Assembly: GCF_002243645.1 (NCBI RefSeq)
Contig: NZ_CP017704.1
Span: 2,209,501-2,273,500 of the forward strand
DNA length: 64,000 nt
From: Peribacillus simplex NBRC 15720 = DSM 1321
GTDB lineage: Bacteria; Bacillota; Bacilli; Bacillales; DSM-1321
Direction of reading: 5' to 3'
The notes under the pieces: model-generated
What the model saw: only the letters and a program-made list of their open reading frames with translations
Databases searched by the model: none
What the model was told of the DNA's origin: nothing
Shown here: piece after piece, positions 46,897-58,241 of the stretch
Numbering within the stretch: position 1 is the first letter of the stretch
Layout: every line of letters begins with the position of its first letter
Translations under genes and position numbers: made by a program

Positions 46897-48480
46897 TCAC
46901 CTGCCTACAGCTGCACCATCACTTCTTGGATCGACACCACCATGAACAAAGCCTTGATCATCTATTAAAATTACATTTGCATGACCCATAACACCGTCAA
47001 ATTCTTTTACTCTATTAACTAAATGTCCTGCTTTTGCTAGCTGTTCAATTACGTTAAGATTAACTCGTCCTTCTATTTTTAATTCTTGTGAATCAGCTCC
47101 CCATGTTCTTCCCCAAACAAATCTAGGTTCACTGATTGCTCTCCCGGGATCCATACCATAGTCAATCATTCTCGTGATGATGACAGTTTGGGTTTGCGGC
47201 TGTCCCTCCCCTCCTTGTGTACCGTACAGAATCCGCGGTCGTTCATTTTTTAATGCCATCGCTGGCATAAGGGTGTGGAAAGTTCTCTTATTTGGCTCTA
47301 GACAGTTTACATGCGATTCATCAAGTGAAAAGAATGACCCTCTATTTTGCATAATAATCCCCGTATTACCTGTTACGACCCCAGAGCCAAATTCGAAGTA
47401 AAGACTCTGAATAAAGGAAACCGCATTGCCTTCCTCATCCATAATGGCAGCATAAGCTGTATCACTACCGACTGATTGCGTTTGAATATCCCTTGCAATA
47501 TGTAGATCAATTGAATCTGCGATTTCTTTCGCATAGGATTTACTTAATAATTGCTCTAAGGGAATGGAGTGAAAATCAGGATCTGTTAGTACTGCATTAC
47601 GATCTTGAAAGGACCTTTTTAATGATTCTACTAATAAATGATAATATTCATAAGAACCTTCTGGTATTAAAGAAAGATCAAAATTCTCTAATATATTAAG
47701 AGCCATTAATCCGACAAACCCGTGTGAATTTGGAGGAACCTGGTATATTTGATACTCTCGATATGACGTTGAAAGCGGATCAGTCCACACACCTTGATGA
47801 TTAGCGAAATCTTCCAGCGTTAACATTCCACCCTTTTCTTTTAAACTCGAAATAATTCGAGCTGCCAACTCTCCTTTATAAAAACCTTCTCTTCCATATC
47901 GAGCAAGATCTTTTAATGTAGTTGCTAGATTAGTTTGTACAAATCTTTCATTTAAATCAGGTATTCTTTCATTTGGTAAAAAAATTGCTGCTGTATCCGG
48001 ATCAATCCGTAGTAAATCAGCATTTTTTACCGTATTTTCATGCTGATCCTTTGAAAAAGGAAAACCTATTGACGCATACTGAATGGCTGGCTCTAAAACT
48101 TCAGCTAAAGATAGTTGCCCATATTCTGTTAACACAGCATCCCAACTATCCACCATTCCAGGTACTGTAATGATACTTTCTACACCACGATGGGGAATTG
48201 ATTTTTTCCCCTTAAATACTTCGCGTGTAAGTTTAGAACCTGAACGGCCACTCCCATTATAAGCACGAACCTTTTGATCCTTTACACTATATGTAAGCCA
48301 AAAGGAGTCACCACCAAGTCCCGTCATATGTGGATATACGACTGCTAAACAAGCGCTAACAGCTACTGCAGCATCAAATGCGTTTCCGCCTTTTTGGAGA
48401 ATGGAATTTCCAGCTTGTGATGCAAGATAATGAGGACTAACTACCATTGTTTTGGATCCAACAATTGTTTTATTCATCAT
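46897..48480 (-). CDS. Gamma-glutamyltransferase-like Ntn hydrolase (YwrD-like)
   Basis: Belongs to the gamma-glutamyltranspeptidase superfamily. The 527-residue precursor keeps the large-subunit core (GGNAFDAAVAVSACLAVVYPHMTGLGGD), the predicted autocleavage threonine in SVGSDTAYAA, and the small-subunit motifs GSGVVTGNTGIIMQNRG and GTQGGEGQPQTQ. There is no signal peptide, so the enzyme is probably cytosolic, like B. subtilis YwrD and unlike secreted Ggt. AAGGAGG precedes the ATG pair, and the start overlaps the MFS gene stop by 4 bases, so both genes work together. Cleavage of an imported gamma-glutamyl compound or related amide is likely. Confidence 0.88.
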   Translation of the reverse strand: MMNKTIVGSKTMVVSPHYLASQAGNSILQKGGNAFDAAVAVSACLAVVYPHMTGLGGDSFWLTYSVKDQKVRAYNGSGRSGSKLTREVFKGKKSIPHRGVESIITVPGMVDSWDAVLTEYGQLSLAEVLEPAIQYASIGFPFSKDQHENTVKNADLLRIDPDTAAIFLPNERIPDLNERFVQTNLATTLKDLARYGREGFYKGELAARIISSLKEKGGMLTLEDFANHQGVWTDPLSTSYREYQIYQVPPNSHGFVGLMALNILENFDLSLIPEGSYEYYHLLVESLKRSFQDRNAVLTDPDFHSIPLEQLLSKSYAKEIADSIDLHIARDIQTQSVGSDTAYAAIMDEEGNAVSFIQSLYFEFGSGVVTGNTGIIMQNRGSFFSLDESHVNCLEPNKRTFHTLMPAMALKNERPRILYGTQGGEGQPQTQTVIITRMIDYGMDPGRAISEPRFVWGRTWGADSQELKIEGRVNLNVIEQLAKAGHLVNRVKEFDGVMGHANVILIDDQGFVHGGVDPRSDGAAVGR

Positions 48481-49712
48481 GCTGTTTCCTCCTTAGACAA
48501 GTTCATTGATTTTGAAGTAACGGCTGTTGCTTTTAAGCGTTTATCCGTAAAAATAAACAACATTGCTCCAATTAACAATAAACCTCCTGATAGATAAAAA
48601 CCGAATTCTAGGCTCCCTGTTCTGTCAGCGAAATATCCAGTAATATAAGGGGCGAATATGGAAGAGAGCATTCCACTAAAGTTGAAAAATCCATATACTC
48701 TTGAATACATTGAAGAAGGAGTTATATCTGCCAGATAAGATATTAATACTGGATCAAGTGCCAACTTTCCAAGGAACCCATATAAGATTAATCCAATAAG
48801 AAGCAAGGAATAGTTTTCAATATATGGAATTGCAAACTGACAACCAGCTCCCGCAACTGCTAATATGATAATAAGTGGTTTTTTGCTTTTTATTTTGTCT
48901 GACAAGTAACCAAAGATAATTGCTCCTGGTATTGAAGCCCATGGTACCAACGATGCGATGATTCCTGTTTGTGAAGCTTCAACTCCACGCGTTGTTTGTA
49001 AATAGTAAGGGAGCCATGTCAGCATTCCAAAAAATCCATACAATGAACAAAAGATTAAAATATATACCAATATATGATTTTTTGTAAATAATTGTTTTAT
49101 ACTACCTTTTTCTCGTATTACCTGTTTTTGTTTCTTTTCTTGTTTTTGATTGTCTCGTACAAATAGTCCAATTAAAATCGCAACAATGATAGTAGGTATA
49201 GCAAAAACATAAAATGGAAATTGCCATCCTTTATTTAAAGTATATGTAAAATAACTCGATGCAATAAATCCAAGAGAAATACCAAAGGCCATTCCACTAT
49301 TTATAAGTGCAGAAATTAGTCCCCTATATTTTTTAGGAGTTATACTTGATGAAATTCCATATTGTGAACCATAATATGTACCTTCGCCAAGACCTGTTAA
49401 CGCACGCATTAATAGAAAAATACCAAAGCTTGCAGCTAGTCCACTAAAATATGTTCCAACACCGAATAGTATATATCCAATAACTAAAACTCTCACTCTT
49501 CCAAACTTATCTGCTAAAAATCCAGTTGGAATTTGCATAAGTGCATAAGCGGCAAAAAATACAGTCGACATTAACCCTAATTGAGAATTATCAAGTCCCC
49601 ATTCATCACCAATACTCCCCATAACTGGCGAAAGTATGTTTCGATCAGCATACATAAAAACCCAACCTAAAAAGAAAAGAAAAATAACAATTGCTGGATG
49701 TGTTTTTTTCAT
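48477..49712 (-). CDS. MFS transporter (anion:cation symporter-like)
   Basis: 411-residue major facilitator protein with twelve membrane segments. The loop 2-3 motif appears as GFLADKFGRVRV, and the N-terminus YADRNILSPVM with GLGEGTYYG is typical of the organic-anion (ACS) group. GGGGGAT precedes the ATG. Translationally coupled to the gamma-glutamyltransferase-like gene, so it probably imports that enzyme's substrate. A leftward TATAAT lies about 45 bases upstream of the start without a clear -35. Confidence 0.88.
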   Translation of the reverse strand: MKKTHPAIVIFLFFLGWVFMYADRNILSPVMGSIGDEWGLDNSQLGLMSTVFFAAYALMQIPTGFLADKFGRVRVLVIGYILFGVGTYFSGLAASFGIFLLMRALTGLGEGTYYGSQYGISSSITPKKYRGLISALINSGMAFGISLGFIASSYFTYTLNKGWQFPFYVFAIPTIIVAILIGLFVRDNQKQEKKQKQVIREKGSIKQLFTKNHILVYILIFCSLYGFFGMLTWLPYYLQTTRGVEASQTGIIASLVPWASIPGAIIFGYLSDKIKSKKPLIIILAVAGAGCQFAIPYIENYSLLLIGLILYGFLGKLALDPVLISYLADITPSSMYSRVYGFFNFSGMLSSIFAPYITGYFADRTGSLEFGFYLSGGLLLIGAMLFIFTDKRLKATAVTSKSMNLSKEETA

Positions 49713-50721
49713 TCATATCCCCCTTAAGTTTTCCTAATATTGGGGTTATTATAACAACAAACATTACAGGAAAAGTCGTTTATGTTAGGCTTCCTTACAT
49801 GGTTTTTTCGCATTATGAAATTAATATAACTATTTCATATCCGTTTCGAAAGAGTTTTTCATATTTTTATTCCCAAACGGGGTCTCGCCACATCGCCATC
49901 AAGCTAAGCATACCAAAGGGTAAAATGGTGGTGGGTTCTCATTGATTTTCTAAGACTACACCAAAAAGACGCATAGCAAATAAACCTATTGAATAAGTAT
50001 TTTAAAATATCATTATGTAGATTTGAGATTTTGTGACATCGTACAATCATATACAACACCTAAGATATCAAAGACCGTTTTCTTCTCATATAGGTGAGAT
50101 TTTGTCCATTTTTCTCCAAAAGGTAAAAAAGATGCAGAAAAATCTTTGATAATTCTTGAGTGGCCCCTGCGCGGGCTTGGCTTCGCCACGAGAAATGTAT
50201 CCCTGGCCTTTGGGTTCCTCTCTTTATCTTCGGCCTTAGCCTTGTTCTCCTTGCCTTGCTTGTAGACTTGTTGTGATGTCCGAGCGAGCATAGGTCGCTA
50301 CTTGCGGGGATTTAGCTGCCTTCTGTACTATCGTAGGTTGGACCTCATTCACCTCTTTATTACTTATATGAGTCCTAAAAGGTGTGTTCCTCTAAAACAC
50401 ATACGCTTTCCTTTTCATGCAAAAGAACATATACATGCAAACTGCTTTTTTCCATGTTCTCCCCTTGAAACCGGAGAAAAGAACGGGTTTGTGGTATGTC
50501 TCCTAAAAACACGAATTCATGTTTTAGTTTCTTTACTCGATCCCCAATTCCGGTTAACTTAACAGCTAGTTATCTTTTAATCCAGAATTTTTGACATGTT
50601 AAACCTGTGCTAGTGATGGCAATTAGGTGGGACTCCTAAAATAGTAAAATATATCCGATGTCTAATTATGGATGGTATACTATTATTTAGGTATATTTTC
50701 AAATTCAGAGGAGGTTATTCA
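49713..50721. other. 1-kb region without a recognised gene
   Basis: Between the divergent MFS and SpoIID-like genes. The stretch ~50150-50300 is distinctly more GC-rich than its surroundings (GCGCGGGCTTGGCTTCGCCA and AAGGCCGAAGATAAAG in it). Frames there (leftward 50013-50291, rightward 50302-50562) have no ribosome site or recognisable domain, so I leave them out. It may be a dispersed intergenic repeat or an RNA. Confidence 0.4.
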
Positions 50722-53182
50722 ATGAAAAAGGTACGGTTTGGAATATGGATGTTTGTTTCACTCGTTCTCATGCTATTTTTGCTTCCAGAAATATCAGTTA
50801 AGGCGACATCCGATCCGATCATTAAGGTTAAATTAAAAAGCTATCTTGGTAACAAATCTGAGATTACCGTCGAACCGGAAGTCACGTACACTACGAATCT
50901 AGCAAATGTAAAGCTAGAATCGAACAAGAAGTATACGTTGAGGGTCAGCGGGTACGGACATTGTTGTTCTGACAGATTCAAAAGAAATAGGCAAAGCTTC
51001 TGAGATTGAAGTGAAACCTGAAACAGGGAACGGTCCACTTTCGATTAATGGCCGTACATACTTAGGTAGTTTCCGTTTTATTATGGAAGATGGGAAATTC
51101 ATCCGTCCGTATAACTCAATTGGTCTTGAAGATTATTTAAAAGGGGTTGTTCCAGCTGAAATGCCGGCTTTATGGAATCAGGAAGCCTTAAAGGCACAGG
51201 CTGTTGCGGCAAGAACCTATGCGATGAGCTACATTAACAGAACGCCCGATGACACAATGAGTTACCAGGTATACGGTGGCTACACTTGGCACGAAAACTC
51301 AACAAAAGCTGTTAAAGCAACAGAAGGTCAGGTCATTGGTTATGGTGAAAAACTACATATAGGTTCAGATGCACTTTTTTCCTCTAGCAATGGAGGGAAA
51401 ACCGAGTCCAACAAAAATGTTTGGGTTGGTCCAGAGCTACCATATTTAATGGTTAAAGAAGATCCATATGATCCGCAAGCTGTCTGGAGTTTTAGTGTAA
51501 AAAAGCAACAAATAGACCTTACAAACTTAGATCTGACAAAAGCAGATACATGGTGGGCTAATACCAAGGAAACTGAACAAACACCAGTAATTTCTAATAT
51601 AAGAGCATGGCTACAGAAAAATGGCTATACCGGCAAAGACATTAAAATAACTGCTGTCCCTCATCTATCCCTTCACGCACTAACAAGTGGCGGCAGGGTG
51701 AGTAAAGGAAGTATTACGATTGAATTTATAGTGAAAGAAAAGGGGAAAGCGCTACAGCAAAGTGTAATATTAGAAGATGTAACGGCTTCGAAAATTAGAG
51801 ACATTATCGGTCTGAGTTTCATGAAAAGCTTTTTAGTAGACAAAGTGGATACTGCAAGGGATGTGATTAACGTTTCAGGCAAGGGCTACGGCCATGGTGT
51901 CGGACTAAGTCAGTATGGAGCGAAAAAGGCTGGCGAAAAGGGAAATACGTATCACGAGATTCTTGCTTTCTATTATGAAGGGACAAGCTTAAAACAAGCT
52001 TATGAGCCAGAGCCTGAAGAAGTAGAACCAGTCAAGCCGGACCCTGCACCTGTCATTCCAACCCCAATCCCAACACCAGTTCCGGACCCTGCACCTAAGG
52101 ATGAAACAGCACCAGCGATTAAAGATATAAAAACGTATTACGATTCTAAAACAAACCAAGTCAAAATAACCTTTGATACAAATGAAAAAGCGAAGGTGAC
52201 AGTGGAAGTTAAGGATGAAAAAGAGCAAATCATCGCTTCTCTTGTCAAAGGGGATCAAAAGCCATCAGGATCGCAATTAGCCATTTGGGATGCATCGAAG
52301 GTAAGTAACGGTTCATACTCCTTTGAAGTTAGAGCGATTGATAGTAGTAATAATGCAAGTTCAGCATCTGTTCCATTTTCATTAACAAAGCCCGACACAG
52401 CGGCTCCAGTTATTAAAAATACAAATACCTCATATGACTCAAAAACGAATAAAGTTTTCCTGAAGTATGAGATCAATGAAAAATCAAAGGTTATCGTTCA
52501 AGTAAAAGATGCAAAAGGCAAAATCCAAGCTACTCCGATCAATAATGCAGAGAAAAATGCCGGTGTCCAATGGACATCGTGGAATGTATCGAAGGTTTCG
52601 AACGGTAAGTATTCATTTGAAATTGCAACGATCGACAGAAATCAAAATAAAAGCTCAGCAACGGTTCCATTTACATTAACGAAACCCGATACAACGGCAC
52701 CTTCCATTAATCATATAAAAACCTCATATGATTCAAAAACGAGTAAAGTTGATTTGAAGTATGATATTAACGAAAGGGCGAAGGTCACCGTTCAAGTAAA
52801 AGATGCAAAAGGCAAAATCTTGGTGACACTAACCAATAATGCAGAGAAAAATGCCGGTATCCAAAGTGCATCATGGAATGTAACAAAGGAATCGAACGGA
52901 AAGTATACATTTACCATTACAGCGATTGATCCAAGCAAGAACAAACGTACAACGACGACTTCCTACACATTAAACAAACCGGCAGCGAAGAATTTGACTG
53001 GCAAGGTCAATGCTACGAAGTTAAATGTCCGTTCCAAACCATCAACATCAGGGAAAGTTCTTGGCTCTTTGAAGAAAAACCAAATCGTTACCGTAATTAC
53101 TAAGAGCAGTTCTTGGTACAAAATTCAGTACGGTAAGGGAACAGGTTATGTACACGCAAATTACCTAACGAACGTCCGATAA
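50722..53182 (+). pseudogene. SpoIID/LytB-domain wall protein with Ig-like repeats and SH3b, frameshifted
   Basis: Secreted peptidoglycan-active protein. The start (ATG 50722, AGAGGAGG upstream) opens a signal peptide ending near VKATS. Near 50958, about codon 79, the frame breaks: the first frame ends at 51003, while homology (TDIVVLTDSKEIGK) continues in another frame and runs to 53182. The SpoIID domain (GLEDYLKGVVPAEMP, SSNGGKTES, GYGHGVGLSQYGA) is followed by a Pro-rich linker, three Ig-like repeats of ~95 residues each starting near TAP and ending in TKP/NKP, and a C-terminal SH3b domain (TKLNVRSKPSTSGKVLG). A one-base error or true mutation would explain the break. The later part could also be translated from GTG 51011, but without its signal peptide. 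LytB-like amidase enhancer or lytic transglycosylase-like roles are possible. Confidence 0.85.
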
Positions 53183-53226
53183 CGAATTCGATCAGTGAAA
53201 CGGGCATCAAAATTTAGAGCATTGAA

Positions 53227-53262
53227 AAGACCATGATTTTTTATAAGTCATGGTCTTCTTTT
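53227..53262 (+). terminator. Terminator after the SpoIID-like gene
   Basis: AAGACCATGA / TCATGGTCTT perfect 10-bp stem, 11-base loop, then TCTTTTAT. It lies 45 bases after the stop. Confidence 0.82.
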
Positions 53263-53507
53263 ATAAAATTATTTCCGATACTGTACTGTGGTAATAAAGA
53301 TTGATCAAAATGGAACTTTTCTGGTGATTTATTATACAGTTGGGCCTTTGCTCTTGCACGTCCCTCAGCCGTTCTTTTAACATCAGATCCCGTTCTCAGC
53401 GATTCCCTTAGCATGGAAAACATTTGTTTCCCAGCTGGTGAAAAGAAATCGTTCCTCTGGAAAACATATGGGACGTATTTTAAAGGTGGATAAAAATTGC
53501 GGTTGGT
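53241..53507 (-). pseudogene. Truncated gene of unknown family (C-terminal part)
   Basis: A leftward open stretch without a proper start reads NFYPPLKYVPYVFQRNDFF, then SPAGKQMFSMLRESL and continues to the end IGNNFIKEDHDL-stop. The text is protein-like for ~85 residues. It begins just beside the integrase remnant, so the 5' part was probably lost in a rearrangement; an internal ATG at 53423 has no good ribosome site. The last codons lie in the SpoIID-gene terminator. I do not recognise the family. Confidence 0.4.
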
Positions 53508-53513
53508 TTAAGA

Positions 53514-53681
53514 GGAGATACATCCCTTCTCATTAAAGCTGGGGCAGGCGTAAAAGAGATTCAAGAAAGATTAGGGCATTCAGACATAGACACGACGATG
53601 AACATTTACGCTCATATGACCAAAAATATCGAAGAAAAGACCTCCCATAAGTTCAGTGAACTTACGAAAGGCCTCCTCTAA
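53514..53681 (+). pseudogene. Tyrosine recombinase (phage integrase) C-terminal remnant
   Basis: Translation gives GDTSLLIKAGAGVKEIQERLGHSDIDT, then TMNIYAHMT and FSELTKGLL-stop. LGH with the nucleophile tyrosine in IYAH is the end of an integrase catalytic domain; the HxxR of box II and everything upstream is missing. It lies downstream of groEL, facing it. It marks a former integrated element. Confidence 0.85.
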
Positions 53682-53785
53682 TTGGTGAAATAAAGTTGTT
53701 TCAAAAACTGAAAGTTAGCAAAAAGTTAGCATTTGATCGTATTAAAACTTACAAAACCTTATATATCAAGGTTTATAAGTGTTTA

Positions 53786-55423
<1,638 letters not shown>

Positions 55424-55482
55424 TTATAAGTACCTCCCTAAAATTTTAAGAAAATTTTCGTTCAGTTAAGTATGATGTATAA

Positions 55483-55767
55483 TTAGCCGATAACAGCTAG
55501 AATGTCGCTTTCACGTAAAATTAAGTATTCAGTGTCTTCGTATTTAACTTCAGTACCTGCATATTTTGAGAAGATAATTAGATCGCCTTGGGCAACCTCT
55601 AAAGCAACACGTTCGCCATTTTCAAGGACACGGCCAGTACCAACTGCTACTACCTTACCTTCTTGTGGCTTTTCTTTAGCAGTATCAGGAAGAACAATAC
55701 CGCTTGCAGTTTTTTCTTCAGTTTGAACTAGTTCAATAATAACGCGATCACCTAATGGTTTTAACAA
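55483..55767 (-). CDS. groES: Co-chaperonin GroES (Hsp10)
   Basis: Lid of the GroEL chamber. I choose a TTG start at 55767, with GAGGAGG 9 bases upstream, giving 94 residues beginning (M)LKPLGDRVI as in other Bacillus GroES proteins. A longer frame from 55830 would run through CIRCE and the leader. The mobile loop region ([21 protein letters not shown]) and the roof hairpin are intact. First gene of the operon. Confidence 0.96.
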   Translation of the reverse strand: MLKPLGDRVIIELVQTEEKTASGIVLPDTAKEKPQEGKVVAVGTGRVLENGERVALEVAQGDLIIFSKYAGTEVKYEDTEYLILRESDILAVIG

Positions 55768-55813
55768 GTGAAACAACCTCCTCATATTCTCTTGATAATT
55801 TGTTTCATGATTA

Positions 55814-55840
55814 TTAGCACTCTTCATCATCGAGTGCTAA
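55814..55840. promoter_or_regulatory. CIRCE element (HrcA operator)
   Basis: TTAGCACTC, 9 bases, GAGTGCTAA: a perfect match to the CIRCE consensus, placed between the groES promoter and its ribosome site. HrcA represses groESL here and is released on heat shock. Confidence 0.98.
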
Positions 55841-55850
55841 CACATTTATA

Positions 55851-55879
55851 ATATTAAATAAACCGAGCCTTTTTTGCAA
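55851..55879 (-). promoter_or_regulatory. groESL sigma-A promoter
   Basis: Leftward TTGCAA, 17-base spacer, TAATAT, ending about 10 bases before CIRCE. Confidence 0.65.
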
Positions 55880-56104
55880 GTATCTTATTGAAAATTTTTT
55901 ATTAATTTCTGATAAATTACGGGTATACTACTTTAGCATAATGATTTCCTTAACCAAGTAATTGAAATGTTTTATTAGGGGGTACCTTTAAGTGGAGTTC
56001 TGCCTCAATATTTGATACCATTTTGGAGTATGCGTTTATAGATGGTCCCCATATCAGGAACGTTCCAAGCGGAATGGGTGACTAAATAAAAGGAGTTTTC
56101 ATTT

Positions 56105-56830
56105 TTGAAAAAAGAATATTGGTTCGTCATCATCACTTATATTGCCATGCAATTATCCAGTATTGTTGGGGTACCCATTTTCATGCTGATCGGGTCTTAT
56201 ACCGGAATGCCGGCTGATGAACTCGAAGTGAAGTCTGCAGCATACTGGATAGTTTTCAGTTTTCTCGCTGCTTTATTCTTGATTCTTTTTTTAATGAGAA
56301 AAGATATGAGGGAAAAGTTGGACACGAGAAATCAAACTTCCGTTCCCATGTCCGTATTATGGTCAATTGCAGGAGTTTTCATGGCTCTTTTTGCGCAAAG
56401 CATTGCCGGCAGCATTGAACAAATGCTTGGGGTGGAGTCTGAATCTGAAAATACGCAGCAACTCATTTCACTCATTTACAAAGTCCCCATGGTCATTTTC
56501 GTCACTTCAGTAATTGGACCTATATTGGAAGAATTAATTTTCCGGAAAATCATTTTCGGATCACTTCATAAACGCTTTAACTTCTTTATTTCAGCTTTAA
56601 TCAGCTCAGTTATTTTCGGCTTGGCGCATGGTGAATTTGAACATCTTCTTTTATATACAGCAATGGGCTTCACCTTTGCTTTCCTTTATGCAAAAACAGG
56701 CCGCATTCTCGTTTCCATGAGCGCTCATATTGCAATGAATACGCTTGTTATCATCCTTCAAGTGGTATATCGGGAGGATATTGAGAAGATGCTAGATACT
56801 GCACAGGCCTTCATCGGAGGTTTATTATGA
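56105..56830 (+). CDS. ydiL: CPBP-family intramembrane metalloprotease (YdiL-like)
   Basis: Predicted membrane glutamic/metal protease of the CPBP (Abi) family. The 241 residues have about six to eight membrane segments with the motifs EELIFRK (motif 1), FGLAHGEFEH (motif 2) and HIAMN (motif 3). Translation starts at TTG with AAAGGAG 8-9 bases upstream. It diverges from groES, as ydiL does from neighbours in B. subtilis, and overlaps the next gene by 4 bases. Confidence 0.9.
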   Translation: MKKEYWFVIITYIAMQLSSIVGVPIFMLIGSYTGMPADELEVKSAAYWIVFSFLAALFLILFLMRKDMREKLDTRNQTSVPMSVLWSIAGVFMALFAQSIAGSIEQMLGVESESENTQQLISLIYKVPMVIFVTSVIGPILEELIFRKIIFGSLHKRFNFFISALISSVIFGLAHGEFEHLLLYTAMGFTFAFLYAKTGRILVSMSAHIAMNTLVIILQVVYREDIEKMLDTAQAFIGGLL

Positions 56831-57039
56831 AACGTCAATCACCATTATTCATGGGCATCATCTATGCAGGCTTAGGAGCTCTTTTTACAGCTATCGCGAT
56901 TCAAACCGTCAATTCTTCCGGATGGGGAATCTTTGCCTACATACTTGTCCTTATTGCAACTCTTGACTTTGGATCGGGATTACGCATGATCATGCTGCAC
57001 TTTAAGATTAAAGCCGCACAAAAAAATAAGAAAAAATAA
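56827..57039 (+). CDS. ydiK: YdiK-like DUF4305 membrane protein
   Basis: 70-residue protein with two hydrophobic segments and a lysine-rich end (AAQKNKKK). It is the partner of ydiL in the conserved Bacillus pair next to groESL; the start overlaps the ydiL stop (ATGA) after GGAGG. Function unknown. Confidence 0.85.
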   Translation: MKRQSPLFMGIIYAGLGALFTAIAIQTVNSSGWGIFAYILVLIATLDFGSGLRMIMLHFKIKAAQKNKKK

Positions 57040-57068
57040 AAAAAAGCTGCAATGATGCAGCGTTCAGA

Positions 57069-57113
57069 CTGTAGACAAACTCGATGAAAGTTGAGTTTGT
57101 CTACAGTTTTTTT
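57069..57113 (+). terminator. Strong terminator of ydiL-ydiK
   Basis: Perfect 14-bp stem CTGTAGACAAACTC / GAGTTTGTCTACAG, 10-base loop, then T7. Confidence 0.92.
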
Positions 57114-57132
57114 ATGGCTTTTACAATTTGGA

Positions 57133-57182
57133 CGTTGATTTCCGCTCCAGGTACGCGCTTTTCCCGCAGGTGTCTCGCACCT
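57133..57182. repeat. Remnant of a dispersed Bacillaceae intergenic repeat
   Basis: GTTGATTTCCGCTCCAGG followed by CGCGCTTTTCCCGCAGG and TGTCTCGCAC resembles a repeat I recall from many Bacillaceae intergenic regions (TTGATTTCCGCTCCAGGCGC, CTTTCCGCGGGC type). It is incomplete. The rest of this ~500-base gap holds no gene. Confidence 0.5.
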
Positions 57183-57473
57183 TCCTCTCCAATCAACTTC
57201 GTTATAAAATTTAGATAGAAACCATACCTTAGGAATTGAAGGTTTTGCTTTGGACCAGTTGGTTCGGGATCAGCATTTGATGAAAGATACGTTTTATGAA
57301 CCCCTTTCTCCTACAGTCTCTTTAAAATAGAAGGATTAAAACTTGAAGTGATGAGGATGCTTTTTATTCTATATAGCTCAACTTGATTTGATTACTTTAG
57401 TCCAACTGGTGCCAGTGAACGATTTGGTTCGTAAAATTTTGGCAGCCTTTAATTAACCTCGGGCCAAAATTTC

Positions 57474-57511
57474 AAAAGGGGTGCGGAATTAAAAAATTCC
57501 GCACCCCTTTT
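57474..57511. terminator. Bidirectional terminator downstream of rex
   Basis: AAAAGGGGTGCGGAATT / AATTCCGCACCCCTTTT, a perfect 17-bp stem with a 4-base loop, 38 bases beyond the rex stop. Confidence 0.9.
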
Positions 57512-57548
57512 GTATACAAACTGAACGATGCAATGATGCAGTGTTTTT

Positions 57549-58208
57549 TCATTCCTCTATTGCAGCTTCTTCCACTACAGGATAATGTTTCAGGAAGTAG
57601 ATGAGCGACTGAAGCTCTACCGCCAGGTCAATGTGGTGAACCCTTATGGATGGAGGCACGGTCAGCCGTGCAGGAGTAAAATTCAATATTCCTTTTATAT
57701 CAGCTTTGACTAAACGATCGGTTATTGTCTGGGCTACCTGTGCAGGCACTGTCAATATAGCCGCAGTAATATTATTTTCCTGCAATAGTGTATCGTTTTG
57801 ATCCATATGATAGATGGGCACATCAGCTATTCGCTTGCCGACCTTTTCTTCAGAAACTTCGAAAGCCATTTCAATTTTAGTATTATTATTTTTCATGAAA
57901 TTGTAATTTAAAAAAGCGGTTCCTAAATTTCCTACCCCGATTAAAGCGACTTTGGTCAATTCATCTTGATCTAGTGTTTTTCTAAAGAAGGATAATAAAT
58001 AATTGACATTGTAGCCGTAGCCTTTTTTCCCAAGCGCGCCAAAGTAGGAAAAATCACGGCGAATGGTAGCAGAATCCACTTTTACAGCTTCGCTTAGCTC
58101 TGCCGAAGAAACTCTTTGTTTGCCTGAGGAATGTAAGTTCTTTAAAAATCGATAATACAATGGCAACCTTTTGGCTGTCGCCTGCGGTATCTTTGGGTCA
58201 TGGTTCAT
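57549..58208 (-). CDS. rex: Redox-sensing transcriptional repressor Rex
   Basis: Represses fermentative and respiratory genes when NADH is low; NADH releases it. The 219 residues comprise an N-terminal winged helix ([21 protein letters not shown]) and a Rossmann domain with [14 protein letters not shown], ending with a helix that swaps between subunits. Located downstream of moaC with the 33-base gap of the conserved ydi cluster. Confidence 0.96.
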   Translation of the reverse strand: MNHDPKIPQATAKRLPLYYRFLKNLHSSGKQRVSSAELSEAVKVDSATIRRDFSYFGALGKKGYGYNVNYLLSFFRKTLDQDELTKVALIGVGNLGTAFLNYNFMKNNNTKIEMAFEVSEEKVGKRIADVPIYHMDQNDTLLQENNITAAILTVPAQVAQTITDRLVKADIKGILNFTPARLTVPPSIRVHHIDLAVELQSLIYFLKHYPVVEEAAIEE

Positions 58209-58241
58209 TGTTCTTCCCCGCCTTCACACATGCTTTTCAAC

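Noticed and set aside
50013-50562. Two frames (leftward 92 codons, rightward 86 codons) in the MFS-SpoIID gap
   Set aside because: No ribosome sites, no domain or membrane pattern; treated as unexplained non-coding DNA.
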